Assembly: GCF_036324505.1 (NCBI RefSeq)
Contig: NC_086363.1
Location: forward strand, 14,508,153-14,572,152
From: Eleginops maclovinus
Taxonomy: Eukaryota > Chordata > Actinopteri > Perciformes > Eleginopidae
DNA: 64,000 bases
Direction: 5' to 3'
Part shown: positions 45,151-57,853 of the stretch, in pieces
Layout of the letters: every line of letters starts with the position of its first letter
Position numbering within the stretch: position 1 is the stretch's first letter
Notes under the pieces: model-generated
The model's database searches: none
The model's input: only the letters and a program-made list of their open reading frames with translations
What the model was told of the DNA's origin: nothing
Made by a program: the position numbers and the translations under genes

Positions 45151-46369
45151 TTTGTTTCCAACGTTTAACTCCTATTAACTTATAGCCTACTTCAAGTTGG
45201 AGTAAATTATTATTTTAGTTAATCATTTTCCAATTTCAGGTTTCTCTACAATCCATTCAATATTCTTTCATCAGGACTCATTTCCTTAAAACAACATATG
45301 AGCTTAGCTGACTGTCAAAACTACATTTTTTACTTAAAATGCTAAATATTTCTTACGGACTGCACGAAAAGTATTAGGCAAGGAAGGGGAAATATTTTTT
45401 ACGATGCTTTAGAGAAATTCTTTGCATATTTCATTGACATAAAAATATTATAAGCTCTTAAAGTAACTCCAGGATTAATTAAGAAGGATTTTGTTCATTA
45501 ACAAACTCTGATATGTATTAAGATCTCCTATACATATTATAATTCTGTTCTCTAATCTGTTCTCTTTTTCTGAGACATTTGGTTGGGGTAGTGTTGCATA
45601 TCTTTCTTATTAAGAGAGTCAAGAGAAAATATCTATAATATTGAAGAGGGTATTATTGTTTTTTAAATACAACCCTCAAACATAATGTTCGGTTTGCTCT
45701 CCAAATATATCATTTAGTACAGTCACATATGCTTACTTGCAAACTGTATTAAAAACCAAATCAAATAATTATTTGCTATACCATAGATTTTGACAGCCTA
45801 TCAAACGTGTTTGTATCTACCTTTGTATATCACCAGATTTAATACACCACATCATCTCTTATCAGCATCCATGTGAGGGGAGTGACGCCATAAATGCTGT
45901 AGACTAAGAAAAGGGTTAAAGGCATTGCACGCTAACGTGTACACACACAAAGAATAACAAAACAAAGAAAAAGGCTCAGATTCACATACGGTATTTTTAA
46001 TTTCAGAAGACTTTCATTGCATCAGCATGGCAATTTGTAAATCATATTTATACTTTACTAACAATTTCAAATGAACTATTCAACTATATTCTAGATATGT
46101 CTAATTTCTCCATCCACAAGCCAGGGGGCAATTACAAGACAGTTGTCATAAAATTAATAAATTCCATATAAATTCTTTCAATTTATGAATTTAAATGTTG
46201 TAAAAAGTATATCACAGTGATGTCTGTCAATTTTTGGGCACAGTTATTGTTCATTAAAAGATGCTGAGAAAATATTAGAACTTTGGAATTTATGTGCAGA
46301 TTGGGACTCTACATGACTTTCTATAATAATGCTAATTATAAAAGCTTTTTGGCAAGAGGCACCTCAATT
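45151..46369. other. clic5-enpp5 intergenic sequence
   Basis: AT-rich; no ENPP4-like coding sequence, RNA gene or clear repeat is seen. Confidence 0.6.
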
Positions 46370-47874
46370 AGTTATTTTATTATTTAAATAGCAATTGCGA
46401 ACAAGAAGTGCAAATTATACATGACCTAGAAAGCGTCAAACACTGTCCCTTCATACTTTTTCTTTACTGTATAGTGCAAATCAGGGGAACACTTCCCGCA
46501 AGTCATGCCCAAATAGTCTTCTCAACTTAGCAACGACAAAACCATTACAATTCCCTATGAAGAAATACTGACCAATAGCAATTGCACTTCACATTTCACC
46601 AACAAATGGCCATGGTTATGACATATGAACAGGAGGGAAGTACACAGTCATCTACACAGAAAAATACCCTCCAAACACAAACTATATATGCAAAAAGAAC
46701 CCCAGACTGACACAAAAAACTATTGCACAGCTCGGACAGATGTTCACAGTTAAGTTAAAAGGCAAAAGTCAACTGACTACTAAAGAGCAAGTCTGTGAAG
46801 TAATCGGCACATGGGATGACTTACACTTCTGATCAGTAGCCTGGCACATGGAGTAATCTTTAGTGGAACATCTGATTCCAGGTAACATTCAAAAAATAAC
46901 CCTGATCCCAGCCAATCTCCTGAAATTAGATCTAAGAATAATCTTCGGATTCATCATCTTAGAGTAACTTCTCATTCAGTGCTAAGACCCCAACGAGAGC
47001 AATTGGTGGCAGAAATCGCATCCGTTGTGCATGGATTTGAAAATGCTGAATAAACCAATTTACTGCTGTCCCTATGATGTTACTATCGGGTAGTAAAGGT
47101 GTCAGTATGCTTCAAACAAAGTGCATTTGGATCATTGAGGAGCATAGGATACCTACAAAAGGAGAAAATCATCCCTTTTATCCCCATTGCCTTTGCTAAG
47201 GAAGTTATGTTTTAGCACTGAGGACCCTTTACATTTTGCAAAATGAGGTGGATACATGCAATATTTTTTACTTATTTACTTGTTGAGTTTCTCTGATCGC
47301 CTTGGAGTTACTTTGGTTTCCCTTCTGCAAAAGTGCAACAATATGAAAGCCATCAAGGAAAGATTGTCTCAAAGTCTGGGCAGTTATGCCTCTTGCCCCT
47401 GCCTTCTACAGTTGCCGCTCAGCCAAGACAAGTTTTTAACATACTGACACCTTAACATTATCCAAGCCATGGTTTTGGCCAACAAAGTTCTTACTCACCA
47501 GAATCACAGGCTACAATTCCTCTCTAGTTTGTAATCTTTACTTATTAAATGACAATGAAAATGGCAAGATGATATAAGGTAAAAATTCACAATCAAAGCA
47601 AAGCCACTAGAAAGCGCATGTAAAGGTTTTTTATCTTGATTAAGCCTGCACCAGAAGCACACCCCAGGCATTTCCCTTACACTCAACCGAGGGAGACATA
47701 CCTCTATACATGATTAGGTTATATTCCCTTGATCTCCGACTAATAAAAAGAGCAGCACATTGGCCTTTAGTCGTATAAAGGAGGCGTTAGGGGATGCTTC
47801 TGGAGAGAGCGGACTACCTTTGGGGAGCTACACCTCCTCTTCTTTTACACCTGCCATTATTTCTCTTCCTCCCG
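46370..47874 (-). other. enpp5: enpp5 3' UTR (probable)
   Basis: AT-rich sequence without coding potential downstream of the stop. A minus-strand AATAAA (plus tttatt) at 46376-46381 is the nearest good polyadenylation hexamer I found. The boundary is inferred. Confidence 0.35.
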
Positions 47875-48278
47875 CTACAGGTGCAAGTCTTCTTGCAGTA
47901 AAGGCTGAGACATCTCCCTGCTTCTGTGTTTTAGAGAGGGCAGCTGTTTGACGGTCACTTGTCTGATGTAGAAACACAGAAAGCCCAGCACCATTGCCAC
48001 ACCAAGGAAAGAACCCACGACAGGGGCATAGGAGTACACGTAGACCCTGGGAGCAGGGCTGGGCGTGGATACTGTTGGCTCTGGGTACAGCAGGTCCTGA
48101 ACGTTTAAGAGGGACCCGTTGTTTGGTAGAGGGGGGATGGACAGGATGTGGCACATGAGAGGGTAGAGGTCAACTGATCGCATGGAGGTCTTGATGTAAT
48201 GCTTGCGAAAGGCTGGCCCACGGGCCACGAACACAGGCTGCATGCTAATTAGGTTGTTGTCAAAGCCATGATTTCCAA
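47875..48278 (-). CDS. enpp5: enpp5 terminal coding exon
   Basis: 404 nt, (L)GNHGFDNNLISMQPVFVARG through the membrane helix to the stop TAG at 47875-47877. Zinc-ligand histidine in GNHG. Acceptor tttttctctccag. Confidence 0.95.
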
Positions 48279-50232
48279 CTGGAGAGAAAAAAGACAAGAA
48301 ATATATTGTTGCATAAAGAGGCACAATGCTTTGATGTTTATTATTATTGAATCTGTAGAGCTCCAGTTCCCACATCCCACGATTTACAGGCAAAGAGATT
48401 TATGGAATCTGGCACTGCTGCTCTCTCAGATGATTTACCACCATCACTGCCATCTGAACGGTTACTGCTGAACCAAGTCACAGCGAGCACAAGCCAAATT
48501 GAAAATTAAATCAAATACATAAGCACACAGACCTTTGATGTAAGCTTAGACTGGCTCCCCTAAATGTATCAGGGCAATTACATTTCCTAGCAAAGGACAG
48601 GATTGTCTTAGTGTGCTGAATCAGTATTTTTTTTTTACCTCCCCCTAATACTCAAACAATGTCTTGCCAACAGTCTCACACTTTGATATAATGCAAAACT
48701 TAATTAAGAATATATTAATACACTGGATGTTAAACGCGTGCTTGCATTCATACTCTTTTCAATTGAAGATAATGGATGAGATATTGTATATTCACAGGGC
48801 ACAACTGTAATATGATAGTAGAGCAAGCTATTAGAGCTATTAATAGAGCAGACCGAACCAGCTTTTTGAAACCACTGCAAAAACTCCTCTTCCATGTGTA
48901 CAGCCTCAAGCTGAGTAGTTTCCTGACACAGCTTTATATGGGTTTTAAATACGTACGCATGAAGGGCCCGGTCCTATTCTGCATTATGGTCCAGCCTTCC
49001 TTGGCCGCGATGAGGATCGGCATGATCCTGACGTTGTGTTGATAATGGAAGTGCTCAGGAACGTCTTCCTTCTTGTACACCACCATGTTAGGATTGACAT
49101 CCACCAGCTTCTGGTAAATCTCGTCGAGCTTCCCTGAAACCCAGATGACAATATTATGTTTGTAGATTTTTTGCATCAAACAGCTGTCATACAGTGTTTG
49201 TAGTTGGACCCCAGAAATTGTAATGTACTATAATTTGTATGTAAGCCGCATAATCTTTAGCCAGGACAGGTGACAATTTGTTATCTTAAAGACATCAGAG
49301 TTGTATCTTTTTTCACATCAAGTTTTTTGACAGTTGTTTGAAGGGTTACCTTCTTTGGGAAGTAGTGCCACCACCGGACTCTTGTCCACCCAGGTGTACA
49401 GGTCTCTGCTCACATACTCATCCAGTTCTATGATCTTATCAGAGGAGAGCTGCGTCATGCCGTGGTCACTGGTCACTATCAGGTTCACATTCTCATACAG
49501 CCTGGCCTTCTTGAGCTCATTCATGAGGAAGCCAAGCTTCTCGTCGATTCCGGCAATGACTACGTCCATGAGGGGACTCTCGGGTCCCAGATTGTGCCCG
49601 CTCTCATCCGGCTCCTCCCAGTACAGAACTCCAAAATCCACTGCTGCCTCTTTGGGTGCAGAGAACCACTCGATAAGCCGCTCCACTCTGGTTTCAAAGG
49701 AGACTGAGGCATTATACAGGAGGTACTTATTGGGGAACATGCCGTGGATCTTGACGTCAGACCCTGGCCACATCGCCGCCCCGCTTCGCCCTCCAGCTTT
49801 CTGGATGCTGACCCATAAGGGCACTGCCGCTTCCCACCACCGCGACTCATAAACACTGTCCGTCTCCATGGAGAAGGAGCGGTTCAAAACAGGGTCGTAC
49901 ATCTCGTTGGCCACAATGCCATGCGTCTCAGCGTACAGCCCTGTCACCAAGCTGTAGTGGTTTGGATAGGTCTTGGTGATGTAAACGTTCTCAACGTGCT
50001 CCACTATCACGCCGTTATCCATGATGTTGTGGAAGTTAGGCGTCGGGACTCGGTTGATGTAATCCCATCGGAAGCCGTCAAAGGACACAAGAAGCAACTT
50101 GGGCCGCTCGTTCACACCGTGGCTCCTGCGCCCATGTTGGTTCAAGGTATGGAGGGAGACCAGAGGCAGCAGCAGCAGGGCCCACAGGCAGAGGCGAGGA
50201 CTGCAGCCTCCTCGCAGCAAGCAGCTCAGCAT
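47875..50232 (-). CDS. enpp5: enpp5, ectonucleotide pyrophosphatase/phosphodiesterase family member 5, complete
   Basis: Minus-strand exons 49350-50232, 48957-49133 and 47875-48278 (1464 nt) give 487 residues; human ENPP5 is 477. Seen: a hydrophobic signal peptide (LCLWALLLLPLVSL, about 15-28); zinc ligand D52 in VSFDGFRWDY; nucleophile T88 in TKTYPNHYS; D209/H213 in EEPDESGH; D256/H257 in TSDHGMTQ; H357 in GNHGFDN; one C-terminal membrane helix (about 440-458); and a short cytoplasmic tail ending 'MSQPLLQEDLHL', like human 'IAQPLLQA'. The full catalytic set suggests an active extracellular enzyme; substrate is not certain for this family member. 'VPTPNFHNIM', 'SGAAMWPGSDVKIH' and 'LPKEG' favour ENPP5 over ENPP4. 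The ATG at 50230-50232 was chosen because the earlier in-frame ATG (50265) lies beyond the splice acceptor at 50256-50257. Confidence 0.96.
48279..48956 (-). other. enpp5 intron before terminal exon
   Basis: GT/AG intron; no other feature seen. Confidence 0.85.
48957..49133 (-). CDS. enpp5: enpp5 coding exon 2
   Basis: 177 nt, (G)KLDEIYQKLVDVNPNMVVYK to MQNRTGPFM plus one base, donor gtacgt. Contains VYKKEDVPEHFHY, conserved in ENPP4/5. Confidence 0.94.
49350..50232 (-). CDS. enpp5: enpp5 coding exon 1
   Basis: Signal peptide and most of the phosphodiesterase domain including D52, T88, D209, H213, D256 and H257. The exon itself begins at 50255 after tgtgtgtgtag; 23 nt are 5' UTR. Donor gaag|gtaacc. 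Confidence 0.95.
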
Positions 50233-50255
50233 AGTCAGGTTTGTGAAGAGACAAC

Positions 50256-51838
50256 CTACACACACAGAAAAGGAAGAACTCAGTGGCCTAGGTCCCTTAG
50301 ATACATTTAAGAGGAATCATAAAGCTACAGCACAGAAAGATAATAGAATGTCTTGTTGTTATCAGACCAAAAAATCTGAACGTATTTACCATCGTGCATG
50401 ACAGAGAAAACCCTGAAAACATTGACCAAGGAGTTTATTTTTACTGTTTAGTTTGTCCATTTGTCAGAAGGATTATGAAACAACTGGTCTGACTTTTGTA
50501 AAACTTGGTGCAAGAGTGAAAATCCCTCTCCCTCAGAAAACAATCCCTAAAATGTTCAGATCCGAATCACACTTCATCATTTTCATTTATTGACTTGGCA
50601 GTTCTGTGCTCTCAGTTTCCTTCTCGTTCATTATTTGACAGTTCATTCGGCTCTACTTCAAACTTTGTGGTCACAATTTGGGGAAGCCCCTGCCCTGCTA
50701 GAGTATAGATAGACAAACATCAATGGCCGACCAAAAGCACTTCCTTAATATGATGGCCATATTTGTCCTTAGATGACAAACTATTTGAAATGGGTGTAGG
50801 AGCGACCTAGTTTGTTCAGCTGCCACCTCATTTTTGTTTACCTCTTTGTCAACATACACAAGCAAAACGCACAACTTTTAACATTTGAGGCTCTTAATTA
50901 GTAATCTGAACATTATTGGTCATTACGGTTGAGGCAAATAATCAATTAGTCGATCGATAAAAACTGTTTTGACAACTACTGTAATTTAACCAGAAAATAC
51001 CCACAAAAATGCGGGTTCCAACGTCTCAAATATGACTATCTGCTTATTTTTCTCAGTCTTATTACATATAATAAAGAATGCCAATGTGGTTTGAACGGTT
51101 GGTTGGACAAAACAAGTCATTTAAAGATGTCTCTGGGCACAGCAACCTGTAATGGGTAAGAATAGATTGAAATATTAGATTGTTTCTCTGAAAAAATAAA
51201 ACGTCTGCCCTAGTGTAAGTAGAAAGAATTTCTTTGAATTCTTACACAAGAGCGGAAATTGTATTTACCAGGAGCTCGTTCCCATCTCGTGTATGTTGAC
51301 AAGAAGTAGGCTAAATGGCCAAAATGATGTGGACAACTCAAAAAATAGATTGACGCCTGAATGTTTTAGCAATTTGTGATTATTGGACATATAATAACCG
51401 CCATTATTATGAAGGTGAAGTGTTTCATTGTCTTAAAACTTTAAAGCTCGATCATGATATTCAATAACAAGTCTTATTGCGATATCGCATTTTTAAATCG
51501 AGTTAAACAGCAGCAGTATTAAACAAAAGGGTTATACTGAAGAAAAGCAGGAAAGCAATGATGTCATATGATAGACTGAGGATACAATGACTGTAATGCA
51601 TCTGTAAGTGCTACTTAAATATACACATGACAGCCTTTCTGCTGACAGGCAACCATTAATGTGGAAATGATAAGCTCCGTGTTATAGCGTTAGTGCTGCA
51701 GAGCTAACAGCTACAACACGCAGCACTGAATGCAACAATAAGGCAACCAAACAAAGCAGCATCAATTTACACGAGCGGATCAAGGCAAATTAATGCACAA
51801 ATTAAAAACGCAACATATTGTGTTGTCAACAAGCTTAC
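50256..51838 (-). other. enpp5 first intron
   Basis: Lies between the non-coding first exon and the coding exons. Contains a degenerate element at about 50920-51360 with the TAATCGATTA/'ggacaaaacaagacattt' signature of a dispersed fish repeat. Confidence 0.65.
50920..51360. repeat. TAATCGATTA-type dispersed repeat remnant
   Basis: Includes 'ataatcaattagtcgatcga', 'ttttgacaactactgtaatt' and 'ggttggacaaaacaagtcat', typical of a fish repeat family. Boundaries approximate. Confidence 0.5.
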
Positions 51839-51900
51839 CTTGTTATCTGATCCTGCACTGGCTGGCCTTGCGCTGCACAACGAGATAAACAGCCGGAAGG
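51839..51900 (-). other. enpp5: enpp5 non-coding first exon (3' boundary defined, 5' end approximate)
   Basis: On the minus strand 'ggatcagataacaag|gtaagc' makes a strong donor (gt at 51837-51838), preceded by CpG-bearing sequence. It splices naturally to the acceptor at 50256-50257. The 5' end is a guess; the transcription start should lie between about 51880 and 52060. Confidence 0.5.
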
Positions 51901-52140
51901 AAGTCCCGCCTATTAACCTGCCGATGGTTTTTTGTGTCGCTTTTATTTACAGATATTAAACCAAACTAGACGATGAGAACACAAAAGGCTGTGCGGTGTT
52001 TCCTGCAAGTGCATGCTTCGTATCATGCAGAGCTGCATCGCCCAAATTCCCTGCGAACGCACCGGTCCCGATGACGTAATGTAGGGGGAGTGAGGAAGGT
52101 GGGAGGAGGCAAGGGGAGATGGATAGATGGAGGGAGGGGG
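51900..52140 (-). promoter_or_regulatory. enpp5 promoter region with CRE-like site
   Basis: Several CpGs and a TGACGTAA cAMP-response-like element at 52072-52079. The adjacent plus strand (52081-52140) is G-rich (C-rich on the enpp5 strand). No TATA box is seen, consistent with a CpG-type promoter. Confidence 0.4.
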
Positions 52141-54059
52141 CTATGTTATTAGAAATACACATCTTTGTGTGTCAGACAGGTTATAAGTATTTTTGCTCTT
52201 ACATCTTACCATCCCCCCATCCCCCCTCCTTTTTATTAGAGGGTAGGGGATGTTCAGGAGACGATAAACAGCGGAGGCCACATAAAAGTGTTGTACATGA
52301 TCTGAAAACATTAATGTGCTCCTTTTTGTGTGTCAAATTGTTTATCGTATATGTGTAATTTAAATTATTACATTGGGTGATCATATATGGATTTTACACA
52401 TTGTAATGTACGTATATATATTGATATCCTTTGTTAAACAGAGGTGGTGCAAAAAGTAACACCAATCCACAGAATTGGTTTTTTTTTAAATATCGAGAAA
52501 TTCCAAACAATCACAAAAAAACACCAAAACCAAGAGGAAGACCATAGAATAAATCATGCTGTGTTTTGTTTAAAAAACGACGGACATTTGGAGTTTTCTT
52601 TAGAATTGCATTTTTCTTTGATTGGATGGTTTTAGGATTACTCTAGTTTCATGCTGGTGTAACAACATATAATACATGTGGTGAAATGTGACCATGTGAA
52701 CTATTCGAGGGCGTAAAGGCAGTAGGAATTTGCTCCAAAAAATACTCCTGACTAAAAATAGTCACCTTCAAAGACATTGTTGCTCTAATTCTGTCAGGTG
52801 ATGATAATGCTGAAACATTCGCCGCAATAATAATGACAAACACTGTCCACAAGGTGTCAGACAAGTCCTGTGTAAAGTATTCAGGTCAGCGTCTGGCTTT
52901 CTTCACATTCTGTTAAAAGAAAGATGGCATCTAAATCATGACGCTGCAAGTCAGAGTGAGACACCCACTGACAAGGTCCACCATGTCTGTACAGAAAAAG
53001 ATCTGATACTCTGATGCAGCGTTATAAGTATATCTTCATGTTCTATTAAATGCAATATAATGGATGCTGCAAGCGTTTTGGTTATAATTATTATGCTTGA
53101 AGGCTCAATGACAGCTTTTAAACGGACCTGGAAATGAAATGTTTTGTCTATTGCTGCTTTAAATTAACAGTAAAACTCTAAATATATTTTGTTAATCTAA
53201 GGTTACATTTGGAAATAGACTAAAACCAAAAGACATTACATACACATTCTAATCTCCACCTTGTCTATCTTATCTATTCTTTCTATTACATCTTATCCTT
53301 CTTATTTCTGTCTCAAGTTATTTTTGTTTCATTAATTATGGCATTCTATCACTGATTTTCTATGTCTGTCTATTGTCCCAAATTATATACATTAAGTTTA
53401 TTAACATTATAACATACATTGGGATATATTAAAAACTAAAGTAAACATCTGAATAAGTCAGTGAGAAAACATAACAAAGGGGTCACCGAATGGCTTGATA
53501 AGCATTGAGATGATTTGGACCTCCAGGCACAAAAACTCAACCCATATCTAATGCTGTGGAAAAGGCCATTATTAGATAACAATAATAATAATAAAAAAAC
53601 ATCAATATCCCTCACATTCGAGCCCTTGGGACCTTTTTAAGACTAGAGAAATGGGATCCAATTTTCAATTTTTGCATGTTCCACTGATCAATTCTTCCTC
53701 AATTTCAACACTTACTAGCAATAATCATTTTTGATTGCCAAACATTGCTGGCAGCATTGCTGTGGTTAAATTGACTAATAATACATTTAAATAACATTGA
53801 ATCATTATTTACAAGAAATAAAATATACATTTAAGCAAACGGTTTTCTTATCGACTTGCTGCCGGAGAAAAAAGATCTGAGTCATCACTGTCAGACATTT
53901 TACCAAAATTAGTTTTTGGCATTTGGCCAATAAAAAGTGTAACATTACTTTAACTGCAATATGAGAACAAACTTGTATTATTGTTGGAAAAATATAGGAT
54001 AGTTGAAATTACTAAATAAAATTGAACAATGCTCCCCTCACATGTTTAGCTAAACAAAC

Positions 54060-54580
54060 ATCCTAGGTTTAAGTGTGTCAGACAATCTGTCAGTCAGTAC
54101 TCAACTTTAGTCCATATACTAAATGATCAGAACAACCATGGGATGGATGAATCAGTGATGGTGGTTTTCTGACTTTTCACCCAGCACCATTAGCAGGTTG
54201 ATCATTTGTCATTTGAAGTTATATTTCTCACTAGTGAATGGATTGTCACAAGATGTTATGTCCAGTATGATTTGATTATTGAATTCATCCCATCTCTAGT
54301 GCTATGATCAGGTCAACATTTGTGTATGGTAATTTAGCGTATGACCAAATATCTGCACAACTTATGACATTCCTATTGGTCTCAGCTATGTGTATAGTGA
54401 TCATTAGAAAATGTTATCATGCTAAACTACTAAGATGGTAAACATGGTTTACATGATGAATGCTAATCATCAGCTTGTAGTATTCTTATTGTTAGCATGC
54501 TGGTCTTAGCATTTAGCTCGAAGCCTCACTGTGCAAAGTTAGTAGCCTCACAGAGCTGTTGGCATGGTTGCTCAAGTCAA
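54060..54580 (-). repeat. percomorph-type dispersed repeat, longer copy, opposite orientation
   Basis: Its reverse complement contains counterparts of the 33395-33630 blocks in the same order ('ctgagaccaataggaatgtc', 'tggtgctgggtgaaaagtca'), plus the typical tail around 'agctctgtgaggctact' and 'gctaacaat'. Confidence 0.65.
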
Positions 54581-54996
54581 AATGTCTTTGATGTACACAG
54601 GTTTGAAGGCTTTAAAGAAAAATCTAAATTGTGATACATTACATTAGGAAAGCATGTTTGGGAAAAAGGCAACTGATGCCTAGTATAACTGAGAAAAGGG
54701 TACAGACTAGAAAGAACAGAACATTAATAGTCAGTTTTACCAAAGAAAAGTTTTTAATATGAATCAAACAATAACATTTTGGAGGTTATCTTTTTTAAGT
54801 GTTGATTCATTTTGTGCCTTTGTGTTATATATGCATGTGCTGTACATGTTCCTCATTGTGTTTTCTCTTCCATTTAGCTGACAGTGTGAATCTATGTGGG
54901 AACAGTTGAGAGGCCATTTAGCTACCTGCTCCTGTGTGTTCTGGGTTCACGTCTAACATGAAGGTTTTTGTTTGTTTGGGCAGGAAAGCTCTGTCT

Positions 54997-55144
<148 letters not shown>

Positions 55145-55394
55145 GGTGTGCTTAAGGTACCCATTGTGTAAAGTAGAGCTACTAGATTATAACAGTTAGA
55201 ACGTTGCTCGAGTTCCCATGCAAATGCACAAAATATAATAATGGATTGACTCAATTGTGAAGCTCAAATATTCAAGCATTGTTTTTTAAATTTTAGATTA
55301 AAATAGAAAATGTTATTGCAGCAGTTATTTATGATGTGACAAAAAGTATCTTGATGTTCTGATTTAGTTTACTGTAAAATACAATGGTCTGTTT

Positions 55395-55640
55395 GACATT
55401 CAGCTAGAGCTGGAACAATTAGTTGATTAATCAATGGCATTTGAATACAAATTAATTGGAAACCGTTAAGGTAACTAATTGATTCATCAGTTTTTCTGCA
55501 AGATTATCCAAGCGTCCTCTTTTTCCAGCTTTGTAAATCGTTCTTGGTCACATATGATAGTAAATTGGAACATGAGTTGGACAAAATACATCACCATGGG
55601 CTCGGATTATTAATGAAGGCTTTTTTTTTGTAGTTTTTGA
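55395..55640. repeat. TAATCGATTA-type dispersed repeat remnant, second copy
   Basis: Carries 'caattagttgattaatcaat', 'ttaaggtaactaattgattc' and 'gttggacaaaatacatcacc', paralleling the 50920-51360 copy. Confidence 0.5.
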
Positions 55641-57540
55641 CCCATGATGTACATCAAAAGGTTTGAATGTCTAAATTAGAGGGTTGAAGCAACTCTTATT
55701 CCCTTTATAAGGGCCATTCCCTCATCTTGAACATTTCAGTTTTCAGTCTCTTTAATCTACTGAGGAGCTGATTTAGCAGGGAGAGATATTGTAATCTGTG
55801 TTTGAGTTGTGTAGGACGACTGAGAATTGACAGTGTTGTGCACGAACCTGGTAAAGCCCCGGATAAAGTATTGTGCATCTGCAACACACTGCTTTACGGT
55901 TAGCTTTATGTTAAGGGTTTTGCCCTAAATTCACAAGCAACAGACAGTAGCACTGAGAGAGTCACTTTTCCTACCCAGAGAGGTTCTTTTAGGACCCTGG
56001 GGCCAATCTTACCTGACCATGGGTAGACCAGAGGCCACCTTCCAAATCATACCGTACTACCCCTTTGGCTGACAACAGGGGCACTTGGGCTGACCATAGT
56101 CCGATTTATACCTTCTGTATCAGTCTGGTTGCGAGTGTGTGTGAGATTTGATTTCATCCTCTTCCATGTCTATGAGAGTAAATGTGGACTGTCAATGTGC
56201 GGCCCAAAGTGTATGACTACATAGACGGTCGCTCAGTGAAGAGTGTGAACTTTTTGCCACTAAAGTAGAGTAACTGGACTATTGAAATCTGTTCTGTAAC
56301 ATTAGGGTAAAAACATAGTTTGGAAATGTCCCATATGAGGTACACGTATGCTAACTAAAACAGAAAATGGAGAGCCAAAAAATCTGCTAAAGGCCAATGC
56401 CCTCTCCCGCCATGTTAACGAAAAGTCAAAACTAGACAGTGTAACTGCCCAGCGATTCGGATCCCTTCCAAAATGTAATAGGTTTTTTCTTGGCCCATGT
56501 TACACCCTTCTACCACTTTTATGAAAATAATGTCACTTGTTTTTCCACAATCCGGGTGACAAACAAACAAACAAACTGGACAGAAAACAAAACCTCCTTG
56601 GTGGAGTTAGTAACCATCACTTTTTTTCTGGGTTGCGTGTTACAAACTTCTCTGTCTATACCTTTCAGCGTTTTCCATTTAGTTTTCACCTTAGTCAAGG
56701 AAATTGTCTGATTTACAGTATTTGCTTTTCACAGATCCATGTATGCTTATCGGTGGATTGAACATTAACCATGATACATCAATAAGCATGAGAGGCAGTG
56801 TTGTTGTCTTGTGTCACTCGCTATCATATACCGGATAATGTGTCAGAATTGGTATTAAAATAAAAATACAGTATTGTAGTATTTACACATGAGAGTTTGG
56901 TTCGAAGGCATAACCTATTCCGCTTTTTGTATAGATTTACATTTTGGAAATGTTGTCAGGGAGTATTGTAATGTGTAGCAAAACACATCGTTGAGACAAT
57001 AATTCATATAGCTTGGTTTAAGAGCTCTGGCTCTTTTATAGTGTCCGTCTTTAAGGTTGATTCAATTCCGACTTTGCTGGATAATTCTGATCCTAGAAAG
57101 ACCAAAAAAGATGAAGCAGAGCTGCATATGAAATGCACTTGTTGCATGATTTAGACCTGTCTAATTGCCTAATTTGTCAGCAATTGTGAATTTATAGTGA
57201 CCTTCTTCATTATATTGTTTGACTAGCATCACAATCCCACAGGTACAGGTGCCTCTGCAGTGATGTGCTTTCGTGGTCTAAACACATAGGCTAAGATAAC
57301 TCTAGTTCTTTACAGCAGTGGAAAACCTACACGACACAATGCCCTCCAGATTTTCTGGAGCTCCCGTATGGCCGACATTGTTCCATTGTGCCTTTTTTCT
57401 GGCCCTTTGTGTTTTATTAACATCATTCTCTCTCTATCTCTCATCCTACATTACCCAGATCCACCGAGAGTCCAAACCGCTGTCATTGGCCTGTCCTCAC
57501 TTTCCCTCTTAGCCATCGCTGTCTGGTGGGATCTGCGGCA

Positions 57541-57838
57541 CAATGAGCGCGCAGCCAATCACAGACACCCTCTGATAAAGGTCGACCAATGTCCGGAGGT
57601 GTCTTATTTACATAGACACGAGAAGAGCCAATCAGGAGTCAGCACTGGAGCAGATTTTGACTCCTCTGCCCAATGGCTGTGGGAGATTCGGAGTTTTGGG
57701 GAGTGCATATAATCAACATATTATCGAAGGTGCTTAGATATTGATCCCGTATTTCGAGTGAGTTCAAATTCGCCTCTACTGGACGTTAGGGTTTGACCTT
57801 TTTTCCCCGTGCTCGTTGGAGAATAATTCACGCGTAAA
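57541..57838 (+). promoter_or_regulatory. hmgn3 promoter with four CCAAT boxes
   Basis: Same-strand CCAAT boxes at 57555-57559, 57586-57590, 57628-57632 and 57670-57674, then TATAA at 57708-57712. A start near 57740 would leave a 5' UTR of about 100 nt before the ATG at 57839. CCAAT arrays are bound by NF-Y in many housekeeping and chromatin genes. Confidence 0.65.
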
Positions 57839-57853
57839 ATGCCGAAGAGAAAG
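57839..57853 (+). CDS. hmgn3: hmgn3 coding exon 1 (MPKRK)
   Basis: Five codons then gtgagt. MPKRK is the invariant start of HMGN proteins and part of a bipartite NLS. Confidence 0.88.

Noticed and set aside
47875..50232. ENPP4 identity
   Set aside because: Motifs around the first zinc site, the 'SGAAMWPGSDVKIH' segment and the cytoplasmic tail are ENPP5-like.
50233..50265. Upstream in-frame ATG at 50265 for enpp5
   Set aside because: It lies in the intron, beyond the acceptor AG at 50256-50257.
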